Shown here piece after piece: positions 1 through 9,584 of a DNA stretch of 64,000 nucleotides. The stretch is from NCBI GenBank assembly GCA_001465115.1, contig CP013614.1, forward strand, positions 1,488,001-1,552,000, given 5' to 3'. The translations under genes were made by a program, and so were the position numbers. Positions within the stretch are counted from its first letter, which is position 1, and each line of letters starts with the position of its first letter. Under the pieces are notes generated by a model that ran no database searches, was not told where the DNA came from, and saw only the letters and a list, made by a program, of their open reading frames with translations. The DNA is from Enterococcus silesiacus. Its GTDB lineage: Bacteria > Bacillota > Bacilli > Lactobacillales > Enterococcaceae.

Positions 1-90
1 GCAAATTATAGAACTAAACCTTCTATTTGTAAAGTCAGGAACACTTCTTTTTTAAGATAAAATTAGTTTTCTGAAATTTTTCTTAATTTG

Positions 91-99
91 TGGTATAAT
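91..99 (+). promoter_or_regulatory. Extended -10 promoter of the DUF2187-like gene
   Basis: A TATAAT hexamer at 94-99 is preceded by TGG at 91-93, giving an extended -10. No convincing -35 is seen. A purine-rich ribosome site (AAGGAAG at about 114-120) lies just before the ATG at 130. Confidence 0.65.
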
Positions 100-129
100 A
101 GTGGTAGTTAAGAAAGGAAGTTTTTTTGA

Positions 130-366
130 ATGTCTAATTTCGGTAACTTTAATCGTCCTGTTGAGCCTTCTGCAGAAGGGGATTTATTCACTGTTGATAC
201 TCAGGTCACTTTCTTGATGCATGGTCAACCGCAAACAGGGATTATCACGAAACAATTAAATAATTCTGCTGTTGTGGAAATTGATGAGAACTCTGATAAC
301 ACTGATTTGATGGTCAAAAGTAATGGTGTCATCGTCATCAATTACAAAAAATTAAAAAAAGTATAA
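130..366 (+). CDS. Small DUF2187-like protein (78 aa)
   Basis: A 78-residue soluble protein with no signal peptide or membrane segment. The middle and C-terminus (residues 24-78) look like a small beta-barrel, KOW/SH3-like, with a final NYKKLKK basic tail. This resembles the DUF2187 family of short Firmicute proteins, whose function is unknown to me. It has its own extended -10 promoter, a good ribosome site and its own terminator, so it is a monocistronic gene facing upp. The family call rests on general pattern only. A nucleic-acid-binding role is possible but not shown. Confidence 0.6.
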   Translation: MSNFGNFNRPVEPSAEGDLFTVDTQVTFLMHGQPQTGIITKQLNNSAVVEIDENSDNTDLMVKSNGVIVINYKKLKKV

Positions 367-371
367 ATCCT

Positions 372-400
372 TCCATCCATTATTATCGGATGGATTTTTT
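372..400 (+). terminator. Terminator after the DUF2187-like gene
   Basis: Inverted repeat TCCATCC (372-378) / GGATGGA (388-394) followed by a run of T to 400. Confidence 0.8.
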
Positions 401-408
401 ATTTTAAA

Positions 409-450
409 AATAACAGACACGCAACCTACTTAGATTGCGTATCTGTTATT
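409..450 (-). terminator. Terminator of upp
   Basis: A 16-base imperfect stem (409-424 paired with 435-450) around a 10-base loop lies just after the upp stop codon. A T-rich stretch follows on the minus strand. Confidence 0.75.
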
Positions 451-457
451 TACTTTT

Positions 458-1087
458 TTACTTAGTTCCGAATAAACGGTCACCAGCATCGCCAAGACCT
501 GGAACGATGTAACCATCTTTATCTAAATATTCATCTAATGCTGCAGTATAAATATCGATATCTGGATGTGCTTCTTGTAAAGCTTTCACACCTTCTGGCG
601 CTGCAACTAAACAAACAAATTTAATATTGCTGCCGCCGCGTGCTTTTAACGCATCGATTGCCATAATTGCTGATCCACCTGTAGCAAGCATTGGATCAAC
701 GACGAATAATTGACGTGCGTCAATATCTTCTGGCATCTTCACAAAATATTCAACTGGCTCTAATGTATCATGATCACGGTATAAACCGATATGTCCAACT
801 TTTGCCGCTGGAATCAATTCCAAAATACCATCTACCATTCCAATACCTGCGCGTAAAATTGGTACGATTGCGACCTTTTTACCAGATAATGTTTTTTGAG
901 TTGTTTCACAGATCGGTGTTTCGATCACAACGTCTTCTAAAGGCATATCTCTTGAAACTTCATATGCCATCAGCATTGCAATTTCATTCACGACTTCACG
1001 AAAAACCTTTGTTCCACAATCCTTATCTCTAATGATTGTTAATTTGTGTTGGATCAGTGGATGATCAATAACTTGGAATTTTCCCAT
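458..1087 (-). CDS. upp: Uracil phosphoribosyltransferase
   Basis: This cytosolic pyrimidine salvage enzyme makes UMP and pyrophosphate from uracil and PRPP. The protein is 209 aa, the usual Upp length. It carries the PRPP-binding loop [12 protein letters not shown] near residue 130 and the C-terminal uracil-binding segment with [12 protein letters not shown]. An ATG two codons upstream (1093) is only one base from the AAGGAG ribosome site. The ATG at 1087 has a 7-base spacing and gives the family start [10 protein letters not shown], so I chose it. The gene sits downstream of glyA, as in many Firmicutes, but a strong terminator separates them. Confidence 0.97.
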   Translation of the reverse strand: MGKFQVIDHPLIQHKLTIIRDKDCGTKVFREVVNEIAMLMAYEVSRDMPLEDVVIETPICETTQKTLSGKKVAIVPILRAGIGMVDGILELIPAAKVGHIGLYRDHDTLEPVEYFVKMPEDIDARQLFVVDPMLATGGSAIMAIDALKARGGSNIKFVCLVAAPEGVKALQEAHPDIDIYTAALDEYLDKDGYIVPGLGDAGDRLFGTK

Positions 1088-1131
1088 GCTCATTCTCCTT
1101 CAATAATTTATTCCTTCCTATTGTAAAACAA

Positions 1132-1163
1132 AATCGAGCGATTGACTAGTCAATCACTCGATT
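1132..1163 (-). terminator. Terminator of glyA
   Basis: A 15-base stem (1132-1146 with 1149-1163, one mismatch) just after the glyA stop codon. T-rich sequence (TTTTGTTTT) follows on the minus strand. Confidence 0.85.
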
Positions 1164-1166
1164 CTT

Positions 1167-2405
1167 TTACTTATAAAGTGGATATTTTTTTGTAAGCGCA
1201 CTAACGGATGCTCGAACTTCGGAAAGAGTCACTTCATTTTCGTGATCATTTAACACTTTAACAATTAATTTTGCGACTTCCACACAATCATCTTCTAAAA
1301 ATCCTCGTGTTGTGATTGCAGGAGTTCCAATGCGAATACCACTTGTTTTAAATGGACTAAGTTGTTCAAACGGAATTGAATTTTTATTTGCCGTGATATT
1401 TACACTGTCCAAAATTGCTTCTGCTTCTTTTCCATTCAAGCCAAATCCACTCACATCGATCAATAATAAATGATTATCAGTCGATCCACTCACTAGACGA
1501 GCTTCTGGGGTTTGATTGAACACTTTTGTCATCGCTTTGGCATTTTCAATAACTTGTTCGCTGTATTCTTTAAAACTAATATCCAATGCTTCTTTAAAGG
1601 CAACTGCTTTACCAGCAATCACGTGTTCTAAGGGTCCACCCTGAATACCAGGGAAAATATTGCTATTGATTTTTTTCGCTAATTCTTCATTATTTGTTAA
1701 AATAAGTCCGCCACGCGGGCCGCGTAAGGTTTTATGTGTTGTTGAGGTTGTAATATCCGCATATGGTACTGGATTTGGATGTAAACCAGCAGCTACAAGC
1801 CCTGCGATGTGCGCCATATCTACCATTAATTTAGCGCCAACTTCATCCGCGATTTCACGGAATTTTTCAAAGTCGATCGTACGAGAATACGCACTAGCAC
1901 CTGCTACGATCAATTTTGGTTGATGTTCACGTGCTAAAATACGCACGACATTATAATCGATTACTTCAGTTGTTGGATCCACGCCGTAGCTGACAAAGTT
2001 ATAGGTTTTTCCACTAAAATTGACTGGTGACCCGTGAGTTAAATGTCCTCCCGCAGACAAATCCATCCCTAAAACGGTATCTCCTGGTTCAATTAACGAA
2101 AGATAGGCAGCTGTATTTGCTTGTGAACCTGAGTGTGGCTGAACATTAGCAAATTTGGCTCCAAATAATTCTTTTGCACGGTCGATCGCCAAATCTTCAA
2201 CGATATCGATAAACTCACAACCACCATAGTAGCGTTTACCTGGATATCCTTCCGCATATTTATTTGTCAAAATACTACCTTGAGCCGCCATTACCCCTTT
2301 TGAAACAACGTTCTCTGATGCAATCAGCTCCAAGTTGTTTTCTTGACGTTCATTCTCTTTGGCAATTGCATCCCATAAATCTGGATCAAATGTTTTATAA
2401 TCCAT
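1167..2405 (-). CDS. glyA: Serine hydroxymethyltransferase
   Basis: A PLP enzyme that interconverts serine and glycine and loads one-carbon units on tetrahydrofolate. The 412-aa protein has the family N-terminus ([14 protein letters not shown]), the glycine-rich [13 protein letters not shown] motif, the [12 protein letters not shown] motif (PHSGSQAN) and the PLP lysine in [14 protein letters not shown]. The reading frame stays open upstream to 2480. The ATG at 2405 has a GGAGG site 8 bases away and matches the family start, so the 25 extra residues are not counted. It lies just downstream of sua5, probably co-transcribed, and ends at its own terminator. Confidence 0.97.
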   Translation of the reverse strand: MDYKTFDPDLWDAIAKENERQENNLELIASENVVSKGVMAAQGSILTNKYAEGYPGKRYYGGCEFIDIVEDLAIDRAKELFGAKFANVQPHSGSQANTAAYLSLIEPGDTVLGMDLSAGGHLTHGSPVNFSGKTYNFVSYGVDPTTEVIDYNVVRILAREHQPKLIVAGASAYSRTIDFEKFREIADEVGAKLMVDMAHIAGLVAAGLHPNPVPYADITTSTTHKTLRGPRGGLILTNNEELAKKINSNIFPGIQGGPLEHVIAGKAVAFKEALDISFKEYSEQVIENAKAMTKVFNQTPEARLVSGSTDNHLLLIDVSGFGLNGKEAEAILDSVNITANKNSIPFEQLSPFKTSGIRIGTPAITTRGFLEDDCVEVAKLIVKVLNDHENEVTLSEVRASVSALTKKYPLYK

Positions 2406-2460
2406 TAAACAAGCCTCCATTTCATTTGTTTGTACCGATTGTATCATACTTAAATGCTCT

Positions 2461-3498
2461 CTACTCAAAAATCGAATCAATTTTTAGAATTTTTTGATTT
2501 GCGGCTTTTTTTAGCCGATTCATATATGCTATCCCTAACCCAGATTCGGGAAAAGCTTGGGCAAAAATAACATCTATATCTTGTTCATCAAGGCTTCTAA
2601 GTCCAGCAAATAATAATTTAGTCCCTTGTTCTACTGACTCTTCACCAAAAGAAAAAACAGCTGCTACATCAGCTGAAAAAGTCGATGTGATTTGATCATC
2701 CGCAAACAAACCGATTCGTTGCTGTTTACTTTTAGCCCATTCGATGGCTTGTTTAAACACTTCCTGGTCACCGTCTATGATCCAAACAGGAACATCGGGA
2801 GCATAATGCTTATACTTCATCCCTGGCGCCTTAGGGGCTTCATTTTCGCTAATTAAGTGTTGATCAATCATTACTTTGCCGACAACGTGTTCTAATTGCT
2901 CTTTAGTAACAGCTCCTGGTCTTAAGATTACTGGAATACCATCTTTTGCGGTTAAATCTAAAACTGTTGATTCCACGCCGATTTGTGTTGGCCCATCATC
3001 TAAAATACCAGCGATTTCCCCTTGAAGATCATGATAGACATGTTGTGCTGTCGTAGGACTAGGTTTGCCAGAAGTATTGGCGCTTGGACCAACCAAAGGA
3101 ACACCAGCTTTTTTAATCAACTCCAACGTTTTCTGATTATTAGGCATCCGAAAAGCAACCGTATTTAAGCCGCCTGTCACGCTAGTCGAAAAAGTAGTTG
3201 GCAATACATTAAAAATCAAGGTCAATGGTCCGGGCCAAAAAGCCTCCACTAAGGATTTTGTATGTTCTGGAAAATCGTTGACATATTGTTTGACCATTTC
3301 AAAATCACTGACATGTACAATCAGTGGGTTATCACTAGGACGGCCTTTAACCGCATAAACTTGTTTCACCGCGGTTTCATCTAATGCGTTTGCACCAAGT
3401 CCGTAAACTGTTTCAGTTGGAAAAGCGATTAATTCACCCTGTTGGATCAAATCTGCGGCTTGATCGATTTGATCTGCTGTAAATTTTTTTGTTTCCAT
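2461..3498 (-). CDS. ywlC: L-threonylcarbamoyladenylate synthase (Sua5/YwlC type)
   Basis: This enzyme makes threonylcarbamoyl-AMP from threonine, bicarbonate and ATP for the t6A37 modification of ANN-decoding tRNAs. The 345-aa protein is the long Sua5 form. Residues about 8-200 are the YrdC domain ([13 protein letters not shown], the [13 protein letters not shown] motif, [13 protein letters not shown]). Residues about 220-340 are the Sua5 C-terminal domain ([11 protein letters not shown] linker). GGAGGG lies 8 bases before the ATG. The gene follows prmC by 4 bases, so prfA-prmC-ywlC-glyA look like one unit. Sua5 beside prmC and prfA is a common Firmicute order. Confidence 0.95.
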   Translation of the reverse strand: METKKFTADQIDQAADLIQQGELIAFPTETVYGLGANALDETAVKQVYAVKGRPSDNPLIVHVSDFEMVKQYVNDFPEHTKSLVEAFWPGPLTLIFNVLPTTFSTSVTGGLNTVAFRMPNNQKTLELIKKAGVPLVGPSANTSGKPSPTTAQHVYHDLQGEIAGILDDGPTQIGVESTVLDLTAKDGIPVILRPGAVTKEQLEHVVGKVMIDQHLISENEAPKAPGMKYKHYAPDVPVWIIDGDQEVFKQAIEWAKSKQQRIGLFADDQITSTFSADVAAVFSFGEESVEQGTKLLFAGLRSLDEQDIDVIFAQAFPESGLGIAYMNRLKKAANQKILKIDSIFE

Positions 3499-3502
3499 TT
3501 GC

Positions 3503-4354
3503 TTATCCCTCCTCTTTTTTAGATGAAACGATCACCATGCGATCATTTCCCGATAAGTCTTGGGCAACTTCTACTTGTTTTTGTGGAAAAGTTTGCTGGA
3601 AAAGTTGTTTAACAGCTTGACCTTGCTGAAATCCAATTTCTAAGTAAATTTTACCGTTTGGCTTCAGGATCTTTTTGGCTTCTTTAGCTAATTGCTGATA
3701 AATTGCTAAGCCATCATTTTCAGCAAATAAAGCTGTCTTGGGTTCAAATATCCGCACACTTTCATCCATTAAATGCCATTCATCGTTACTGATATAAGGT
3801 GGATTTGAAATCAAGATGTCGATTTTTGTATCATTCATCGGTTGTAAGCCATTGCCATTTTTAAAGTGCATATCGACTGCTAAGCGTTTGGCATTTTTCT
3901 GGGCAATCTTTAATGCTTCTTTTGAAATATCGACAGCGGTTACCTGCCAATTGGGTCGAGCTAATTTTAGACTGATGCCGATTACACCCGTTCCAGTTCC
4001 TACATCTACAACAGTTAGGTGTTCATTTAAATTTTCTTTTAAACAACGTTCAACCAACTCTTCTGTTTCTGGTCGAGGAATCAAGGTATGCTCATTGACT
4101 AAAAATCGCTGGCCATAAAAGCCGCTATAGCCTAATAAATATTGGGGTGGGTAATTTGCTACAAGTTTTTTTAAGTCTTCTGCGATTTGCTGCTCGTCTT
4201 CTGGCAATACTTCTTCTTTCATATGAAGTAGCCAATGCGTTTTTGTCCAGCCTTTTCTTTCTAGAAAAACAAACAAAATGCTATAGCCTTCTTTGCCTTG
4301 TTTTTCTAAAAAAGAAGAAGCCCGTTCAAGGACTTCAAAATAACGGTTACCCAT
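3503..4354 (-). CDS. prmC: Peptide chain release factor N5-glutamine methyltransferase
   Basis: This enzyme methylates the glutamine of the GGQ motif of release factors RF1 and RF2 using SAM. The 283-aa protein has an N-terminal helical domain (1-80), a Rossmann SAM site ([15 protein letters not shown], near residue 117) and the diagnostic catalytic NPPY motif ([11 protein letters not shown], near residue 184). Its start overlaps the end of prfA by 8 bases. This indicates translational coupling with its substrate gene, the standard arrangement. Confidence 0.97.
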   Translation of the reverse strand: MGNRYFEVLERASSFLEKQGKEGYSILFVFLERKGWTKTHWLLHMKEEVLPEDEQQIAEDLKKLVANYPPQYLLGYSGFYGQRFLVNEHTLIPRPETEELVERCLKENLNEHLTVVDVGTGTGVIGISLKLARPNWQVTAVDISKEALKIAQKNAKRLAVDMHFKNGNGLQPMNDTKIDILISNPPYISNDEWHLMDESVRIFEPKTALFAENDGLAIYQQLAKEAKKILKPNGKIYLEIGFQQGQAVKQLFQQTFPQKQVEVAQDLSGNDRMVIVSSKKEEG

Positions 4355-5420
4355 TTTGCATCTCTTCTAATTTTGATGTTTGATCGTATAAGACTAATGC
4401 ATCGACGATTTCATCTAATTTCCCAGCTAGAATTTGATCTAATTTTTGAATAGTTAAACCGATACGATGATCGGTTACACGATTTTGCGGAAAGTTATAG
4501 GTACGGATTCGTTCAGAACGATCTCCTGTCCCCACAGCGGATTTACGATTTGCATCATATTCGCTTTGCGCTTCTTGTTGCATTTGGTCATAGACTCTAG
4601 CACGTAAAATTTTCATTGCTTTTTCACGGTTTTTGATTTGAGAACGTTCATCTTGCATGGCTACTGCAATCCCAGTTGGAATATGAGTCAAACGAACAGC
4701 AGAAGCCGTTTTATTGACGTGCTGACCGCCGGCGCCACTGGCATGGTAAATATCAGTACGGATGTCTTTGTCCGCAAGATCTAATTCGACTTCTTCTGCT
4801 TCTGGTAACACGACAACCGTTGCAGTTGACGTATGGATCCGACCTTGTGATTCTGTTGAAGGAACTCGCTGCACACGATGCGCTCCACTTTCATATTTTA
4901 GTTTAGAAAAGACATTGTCTCCAGAAATCATCATGATAACTTCTTTATATCCACCAATTCCAGTGATGTTGGCTTCCATGACGTCTGTCTTCCAGCCTTG
5001 AGATTCCGCATATTTTTGGTACATCCCGAACAAGTCACCAGCAAATAACGCTGCTTCATCGCCTCCGGCAGCACCACGGATCTCCATAATAATATTCTTG
5101 TCATCATTGGGATCTGTTGGTAATAGTAAAATTTTGATTCGTTCTTCAAGAACGTCTTTTTCTTTTTTCAATTCTGATAGTTCTTCTTTAGCCATTTCAG
5201 CCATTTCAGCATCTAGTTTTTCACCTAATAATTCTTCGGTATCACTGATCCCTTCGACTACTTGTTTATAGCGGCGGTACACGTCGACTGTTTCACGCGT
5301 GTTCGCCTCTTCTTTAGATAATTGCATAAAGCGTTTTGTATCACTGATGACTTCTGGATCGCTTAATAATTCGCCCAGCTCTTCATAGCGATCTTCGATT
5401 GATTGTAACTGATCGTACAT
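4347..5420 (-). CDS. prfA: Peptide chain release factor 1
   Basis: RF1 reads UAA and UAG stop codons and triggers peptide release. The 357-aa protein has the codon-reading PxT motif (as PST, in [10 protein letters not shown]) near residue 185 and the catalytic GGQ in [13 protein letters not shown] near residue 230. Both define RF1 rather than RF2, which carries SPF. A GGAG ribosome site precedes the ATG. It lies between tdk and prmC on the same strand and is likely co-transcribed with both. Confidence 0.98.
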   Translation of the reverse strand: MYDQLQSIEDRYEELGELLSDPEVISDTKRFMQLSKEEANTRETVDVYRRYKQVVEGISDTEELLGEKLDAEMAEMAKEELSELKKEKDVLEERIKILLLPTDPNDDKNIIMEIRGAAGGDEAALFAGDLFGMYQKYAESQGWKTDVMEANITGIGGYKEVIMMISGDNVFSKLKYESGAHRVQRVPSTESQGRIHTSTATVVVLPEAEEVELDLADKDIRTDIYHASGAGGQHVNKTASAVRLTHIPTGIAVAMQDERSQIKNREKAMKILRARVYDQMQQEAQSEYDANRKSAVGTGDRSERIRTYNFPQNRVTDHRIGLTIQKLDQILAGKLDEIVDALVLYDQTSKLEEMQNG

Positions 5421-5478
5421 AGTTAGTTGCTCCTTTTTCGTTAAGTAAGTGTCTTTTATTTTTCATTTTCTTATTAAA

Positions 5479-6072
5479 TTAATCGTTCTCTACTTGTTCA
5501 CCGTCGATTGGCGGATGAAAATAATGGTTACGGCAGACAGGGTAATAAGCTTCATTACCACCGATTTGGACTTGTGTTCCTTCATAAACGGGCTGACCGT
5601 CGATATAATGTAGATTCATCGTGGCTTTCTTGTGACAGAACCAGCAGATCGTTTTTAGTTCTTCTAGTTTGTCAGCATATAACATCAAGTATTTTGATCC
5701 TTCAAATAGTTCATTCCGAAAGTCATTCTTCAAACCAAAGGCCATGACAGGAATATTCAAGTCATCTACGACCCGGGCAAATTCGATCACATGTTGTTTC
5801 CCTAAAAATTGTGATTCATCCACTAGGATACAATATGGTTTATAGTCTAGTTTTTGGATCAATTCATAGACATTGGTTTCTTTGAAAATGGGGATAGCTT
5901 CTCGTCTAAGGCCGATACGGCTTGAAACGACACCCACGCCATCTCTAGTATCAAGTCCGCTTGTCATAATCACAACTGGTTTATCTTGTTCTTCATAATT
6001 GTGAGCTACTTTTAAGATCTCAATGGTTTTGCCACTGTTCATTGCGCCATATTTAAAAAATAATTGTGCCAT
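5479..6072 (-). CDS. tdk: Thymidine kinase (type II, zinc-containing)
   Basis: This salvage kinase phosphorylates thymidine to dTMP using ATP. The 197-aa protein has a P-loop (GAMNSGKT, residues 9-16), the Walker B-like VDESQF and the structural zinc site formed by CWFC near residue 143 and a later CRNH. It is the first gene of the tdk-prfA-prmC-ywlC run. An AT-rich upstream region with a TATAGT/TAAAAT stretch near 6109-6118 could hold the promoter, though I could not define a -35. Confidence 0.97.
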   Translation of the reverse strand: MAQLFFKYGAMNSGKTIEILKVAHNYEEQDKPVVIMTSGLDTRDGVGVVSSRIGLRREAIPIFKETNVYELIQKLDYKPYCILVDESQFLGKQHVIEFARVVDDLNIPVMAFGLKNDFRNELFEGSKYLMLYADKLEELKTICWFCHKKATMNLHYIDGQPVYEGTQVQIGGNEAYYPVCRNHYFHPPIDGEQVEND

Positions 6073-6286
6073 TACTTCGTCGTCACCTCTCGTTTAGTTC
6101 CTCTCGTATTTTACTATAAAACCGAAGTTTTTTACAGTGGTAAATTTAATACTTATGTATTCAGTATTCTTTATTCTATAAAAATGTCCATAACTATAGT
6201 CACACTTACTTTTTACAGAACAATAATAGACATTTCGTAATAACCAATTCAACCTTTTTATATCCTCAATTTAGAAGTTACAAAAA

Positions 6287-6314
6287 AATGATGAACCTAT
6301 ATAAGTTCATCATT
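6287..6314 (-). terminator. Terminator of the lipase toxin operon
   Basis: Perfect stem AATGATGAAC (6287-6296) / GTTCATCATT (6305-6314), followed on the minus strand by seven T. The stop codon of the last gene (6310-6312) lies inside the stem. Confidence 0.85.
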
Positions 6315-6594
6315 TTCCATCTTCTGTAATAGTTGTTAGTTTTTTAGAAGTATTTTCAAACGTTGTTTTTGCTTTTGTTACCCATGCACCTTTTGCAGAG
6401 GATTGAAAGTTTGAAATATAGTTTGCACTACTACTTTTTAATCGCTCCACTCGAGCTTGTCCCATGCTTTTAACTAGTTGCTTTTTCGTTTCTGCCGTTT
6501 GAACACATGGCGGAGCAACCATTCCACGTATCAGAGCTTTTTCTAACTCTTTTCTTAATCTCTTTAGCTCCAGTTTCATTTTTTCACTACTCAT
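6310..6594 (-). CDS. Small helical LXG-associated-type protein (likely toxin secretion partner)
   Basis: A 94-aa, lysine-rich, mostly helical protein with no signal peptide. A central loop (GMVAPPCVQTAETKKQLVKS) sits between two helical halves, and a tryptophan lies in the second half (AKGAWVTKAK). That layout recalls WXG100-like accessory proteins that travel with LXG toxins of type VIIb secretion systems (DUF3130-like). Its start overlaps the end of the 123-aa gene by 8 bases, so the two are translationally coupled to the lipase gene upstream. By context it corresponds to one of the small Tla-type partners of staphylococcal TslA. The family assignment is by size, helicity and position, not by a motif. 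Confidence 0.55.
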   Translation of the reverse strand: MSSEKMKLELKRLRKELEKALIRGMVAPPCVQTAETKKQLVKSMGQARVERLKSSSANYISNFQSSAKGAWVTKAKTTFENTSKKLTTITEDGK

Positions 6595-6958
6595 TTTCTT
6601 TTTTCCTCTCCTTCTCTTTTAAAAGAGTAAGTTCATCTTCTATTAATCGGGTTTGTTTCTTATAATGAATCGTATTTTCTTCTTGTTTATTTTCTAATTC
6701 TTTCATCGTTTGATTAACAACCCTATCCCCATCATCTTTACATTGTTCTAATAAATGATAGACTCTGCTCATATTTATTGGTTCACTGTATTCAGCTTGC
6801 TGATAATGATAGCGATAATTTTCTGAAAGATTTTCTAACTCACGACCAAATTTTTGCTTTTCATAAAAGGCTTCTTCTAACTCTTCTTCAATCTTTCTTT
6901 GGTTCTTTTCATACTCTGATTCTAACTCTGATAATTGATTTATATATGTTCTCTCCAT
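6587..6958 (-). CDS. Coiled-coil LXG-associated-type protein (likely toxin secretion partner)
   Basis: A 123-aa, highly charged protein (many Glu/Lys/Gln) predicted to be almost entirely coiled coil, with no signal peptide or membrane segment. Size and character resemble DUF3958-like LXG-associated proteins, which pair with a DUF3130-like protein to target LXG toxins to the type VIIb machine. GGGGG lies about 9 bases before the ATG, overlapping the lipase stop region. It sits between the lipase gene (6 bases upstream) and the 94-aa gene (8-base overlap). The partner role is inferred from context. Confidence 0.55.
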   Translation of the reverse strand: MERTYINQLSELESEYEKNQRKIEEELEEAFYEKQKFGRELENLSENYRYHYQQAEYSEPINMSRVYHLLEQCKDDGDRVVNQTMKELENKQEENTIHYKKQTRLIEDELTLLKEKERKKENE

Positions 6959-6964
6959 GAGAGT

Positions 6965-8218
6965 TTATCCCCCTATTTGTCTCGCTAACTCTTGGTCTGT
7001 TTCTACTTGTTTATTTATGGATGTTTGTATTTGACCAATTAATTCATAGTATTCTTGTTGTATTGAAGATAATTCTGATATTTTTTGTTCATATTCTTCT
7101 TTTGGTTCTATTCGAACAATTGGCTCTGTTGCACCACCACCATTTAAAGAATCTAATACTTCTCCTTGATGTAATGTAGAGCCTATGGAGTCGGCTGTTT
7201 TCAACGTATCAGTCCATAATTTATCTGAATCTTTCTTTGCTTCCCGATACATTTTTTTAATATCATCTATTTCTATTTGAAGGGTTTTACTCATTCCTTG
7301 TGTTAAAATCAATGCTTCGGACGCATCCAAATAAATTTCTTCTGAAGCAGAAAGTCCTCCACCACTTTTTAGAAATTTTGCTCGGAGTAATTCCAGTCCA
7401 ATTAGTTTTTTTGTTGTATCAGTTTGAACCTTTTTTTGAGCAACATAAATTTTATTTAAATCAGGGGTATGTTGACGAATAAAATCCTGTTCTTCCTTTG
7501 TTAAAAAACCAGTAATATCATGCTCTTTTCCGTTTTTTATGATGATAATTTTTCCTGGATAGATACTTCCAGGAACTCCACCCGCAGCTTTATTTAATGG
7601 GTCATTTTCAGATACAAAATAAATGATATTTCCGCTATATCGTCCAAATAAATCAGATAATTCTTGTTGATTCGACTTCTTTAAATTTCCTAATAAATTC
7701 ATCAGTGGAGCTGAATTATAAAGTATAATATTGGGTATATTGTGTTCCATACCCATAATAGTCCCATTTCTTCCACCTAAAGAGTGCCCTGTGACTGTAT
7801 CAATATCATAACCATTTGCTTTTAAATCGTTCATAAACTTGTTACTAGCATCAAAATATGCCGAGGAAGGGCCATCTCCTTTAAATGCTATATTCAGCCA
7901 TTGGCCTATGTCTTTTGCGCTTTCTAATATACCATTGTCAAGGTTAGTACCAGTAAAGCCGACTACAACTTTTCCTGTGCTGTTATCCAGAAATGCTACG
8001 CCACTTGAGCTTGTTTTAGGGTCGTAGAATGCATCTACTAGTTGGAGATTAGAAGGGAATTTTCCATTGTCCTTTAAATCATTTATTTGAATATTTATAT
8101 CTGAATTTGTTACCCCATTAACTTTTGCATTTTCAACTTCATAAGAAATAGTGGCTACTGCACTTGTTACTTCTGTCTCTTTTTTTAATCCTTTATCTTT
8201 AATATCATAATTACTCAT
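6965..8218 (-). CDS. TslA-like lipase with C-terminal helical secretion domain (putative type VII effector)
   Basis: A 417-aa protein without signal peptide. Residues about 1-240 are a class 3 (alpha/beta hydrolase) lipase domain. It has the nucleophile elbow GHSLGG (Ser146), a likely acid Asp206 in SENDPLN and a likely catalytic His233 in KEHDI. Residues about 245-417 are a long helical, coiled-coil-rich region resembling an LXG-type targeting domain. The toxin domain is therefore N-terminal and the targeting domain C-terminal, the reverse of ordinary LXG toxins. This is the layout described for the Staphylococcus aureus type VII-secreted lipase TslA. It overlaps the lipoprotein gene upstream by 8 bases and is followed by two small helical partners. 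No secretion apparatus genes lie in this window. An intracellular lipase is the alternative. Confidence 0.72.
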   Translation of the reverse strand: MSNYDIKDKGLKKETEVTSAVATISYEVENAKVNGVTNSDINIQINDLKDNGKFPSNLQLVDAFYDPKTSSSGVAFLDNSTGKVVVGFTGTNLDNGILESAKDIGQWLNIAFKGDGPSSAYFDASNKFMNDLKANGYDIDTVTGHSLGGRNGTIMGMEHNIPNIILYNSAPLMNLLGNLKKSNQQELSDLFGRYSGNIIYFVSENDPLNKAAGGVPGSIYPGKIIIIKNGKEHDITGFLTKEEQDFIRQHTPDLNKIYVAQKKVQTDTTKKLIGLELLRAKFLKSGGGLSASEEIYLDASEALILTQGMSKTLQIEIDDIKKMYREAKKDSDKLWTDTLKTADSIGSTLHQGEVLDSLNGGGATEPIVRIEPKEEYEQKISELSSIQQEYYELIGQIQTSINKQVETDQELARQIGG

Positions 8219-8972
8219 TGATAATATCCTCCTCCGATAGAGGTTGGAAATTTACATAGTCTCTAAAAACAACATTTGGATTTTTAGAATAACGAAATTC
8301 TATATTTTTATTTCCTACTGAACTACCATTTAAATCACCAGTTCCTTTCAACAATAAGGTAGGTACTGAATCCGTTGGTATGTCATATCTTTTCTTCAGC
8401 GCAATAACGTTTGGATTATCAGTAGTTAGCTTATACTCTAGTTCATACATCGGAACTTCTGGATTATACATTTCTTTAATATTTTTATAAGTATCTATTT
8501 GTTTAAAGTTACCGTATTGAACGAAAAATTGAAACTTTTTTATTTTGTTAGAGAGTTCCTTATCGTGTAGCTCGTCAATTAAATGTATTCCTTGCTCATC
8601 AAAGGTAATTGGATATTTATTTTCTTCAATTCTTTTTTTTACATCATCATAATATTTTCTTACGAAGTAAAATCCTTTTGCCTCTCGTATATTTCTATTT
8701 ATTCGTAGCACTGCTCCTTCCGAATATACATCACCATCAGCTTCGTAAGCAATAGACATATTAGTTTGTAACACCCAAACACCCTTATCATCTTTATCAA
8801 ACTCATTATCTCGATAGCCTTCCATATCGTAGAAACTTTCTAGATTTGGTGTTGGATACATTGCTAATACTTTATCAAAACTTTGTTCAATTTCTGCTTT
8901 ATTTTTTGTTTCACATCCAGTTAATCCACTCATTATTATTAGTCCTCCTATAAATAAATATAATTTTTTCAA
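8211..8972 (-). CDS. DUF576/Csa1-type lipoprotein (putative lipase immunity protein)
   Basis: A 253-aa lipoprotein: a short lipoprotein signal peptide ends in LTGC, with Cys20 as the lipid site. The mature part carries the signature of staphylococcal tandem lipoproteins (MYPTPNLESFYDMEGYRD followed by EFDKDDKGVW). In S. aureus a lipoprotein of this group protects against the secreted lipase TslA. Here the gene directly precedes, and overlaps by 8 bases, the lipase gene, so an immunity role outside the membrane is the best inference. The start codon is TTG, with AGGAGGAG upstream. An extended -10 (TGG TAAAAT) and an inverted repeat precede it. A second, mosaic copy lies at 9577-10338. Confidence 0.72.
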   Translation of the reverse strand: MKKLYLFIGGLIIMSGLTGCETKNKAEIEQSFDKVLAMYPTPNLESFYDMEGYRDNEFDKDDKGVWVLQTNMSIAYEADGDVYSEGAVLRINRNIREAKGFYFVRKYYDDVKKRIEENKYPITFDEQGIHLIDELHDKELSNKIKKFQFFVQYGNFKQIDTYKNIKEMYNPEVPMYELEYKLTTDNPNVIALKKRYDIPTDSVPTLLLKGTGDLNGSSVGNKNIEFRYSKNPNVVFRDYVNFQPLSEEDIINE

Positions 8973-9014
8973 AATATTTTCTCCTCCTAGACAGGATGAA
9001 ATTTATTTACACCT

Positions 9015-9068
9015 TAATCAATATTTATTTTACCAAAACTAGACTGTAATAGATAGTTATATATTACA
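9015..9068 (-). promoter_or_regulatory. Promoter region of the lipoprotein-lipase operon with inverted repeat
   Basis: On the minus strand an extended -10 TGG TAAAAT lies within about 9025-9035. Upstream of it are the arms TGTAATA / TATTACA (9045-9051 and 9062-9068). The same arrangement precedes the second lipoprotein gene. The repeat covers the -35 zone and could be an operator. Confidence 0.5.
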
Positions 9069-9110
9069 TTTTCGTTATTTAATTTTAAATAATGTTACTG
9101 ATTTATGGAT

Positions 9111-9143
9111 AAAAAAGATAGTCTGTTTTGCAACTCACTATCT
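9111..9143 (-). terminator. Terminator at the end of the duplicated unit
   Basis: A hairpin with arms AGATAGT / ACTATCT is followed on the minus strand by six T. It is the counterpart of the terminator at 10476-10515 after the FIVAR-like gene. Confidence 0.65.
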
Positions 9144-9181
9144 CTCCTATGTAGTATTATTGTATTAAACTAAATTATTAA

Positions 9182-9584
9182 TTATCTGTTGCGAAGAGCT
9201 GAATTGTAAAGAATGATATTTGGAATATAGTGTTCCATCCCCTTTAAAGACTTTGGTTCACCATTGTTCAACATCTCTAGAAACTTCTCCAAAAAAAACA
9301 TTATCAAAGTTAGTTCCAGCAAAAACAACTACAACTTTTCCTGTGCTGTTATCCAGAAATGCTACGCCGCTTGAGCTTGTTTTAGGGTCGTAGAATGCAT
9401 CTACTAGTTGGAGATTAGAAGGGAATTTTTCGCCTTTTTGCAGCCTGTTTATTTGTTTATTAACATCACTTTTCTTTCCCCCTTGTTCTAAAGCATTTTC
9501 AACTTCATAGGAAATTGTTGCTGCTGTACTAGTCGTTTCTGAGTCTTTTTTAATCCCTTTATCTCTGATGTCATAGCTACTCAT
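9182..9584 (-). pseudogene. Truncated, degenerate copy of the TslA-like lipase gene
   Basis: The first 108 codons match the start of the intact lipase (9258-9584), ending at a TGA right after the EQW triplet that corresponds to GQW in the intact protein. Downstream sequence still matches the intact gene. A TTTAAAGGGGATGG junction joins the region after residue 112 directly to the GMEH..IPNIILYNSA region. This deletes about 125 bp, including the GHSLGG nucleophile, and shifts the frame. The match then stops and the sequence continues as the 3' end of the FIVAR-like gene (CAACAGATAATTAATAATTTAG-type tail). It cannot encode an active lipase. The short N-terminal fragment may still be translated after its overlapping lipoprotein gene. 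Confidence 0.85.

Noticed and set aside
691..1032. Plus-strand open frame of 113 codons
   Set aside because: It lies wholly inside upp on the opposite strand and has no ribosome site or family resemblance.
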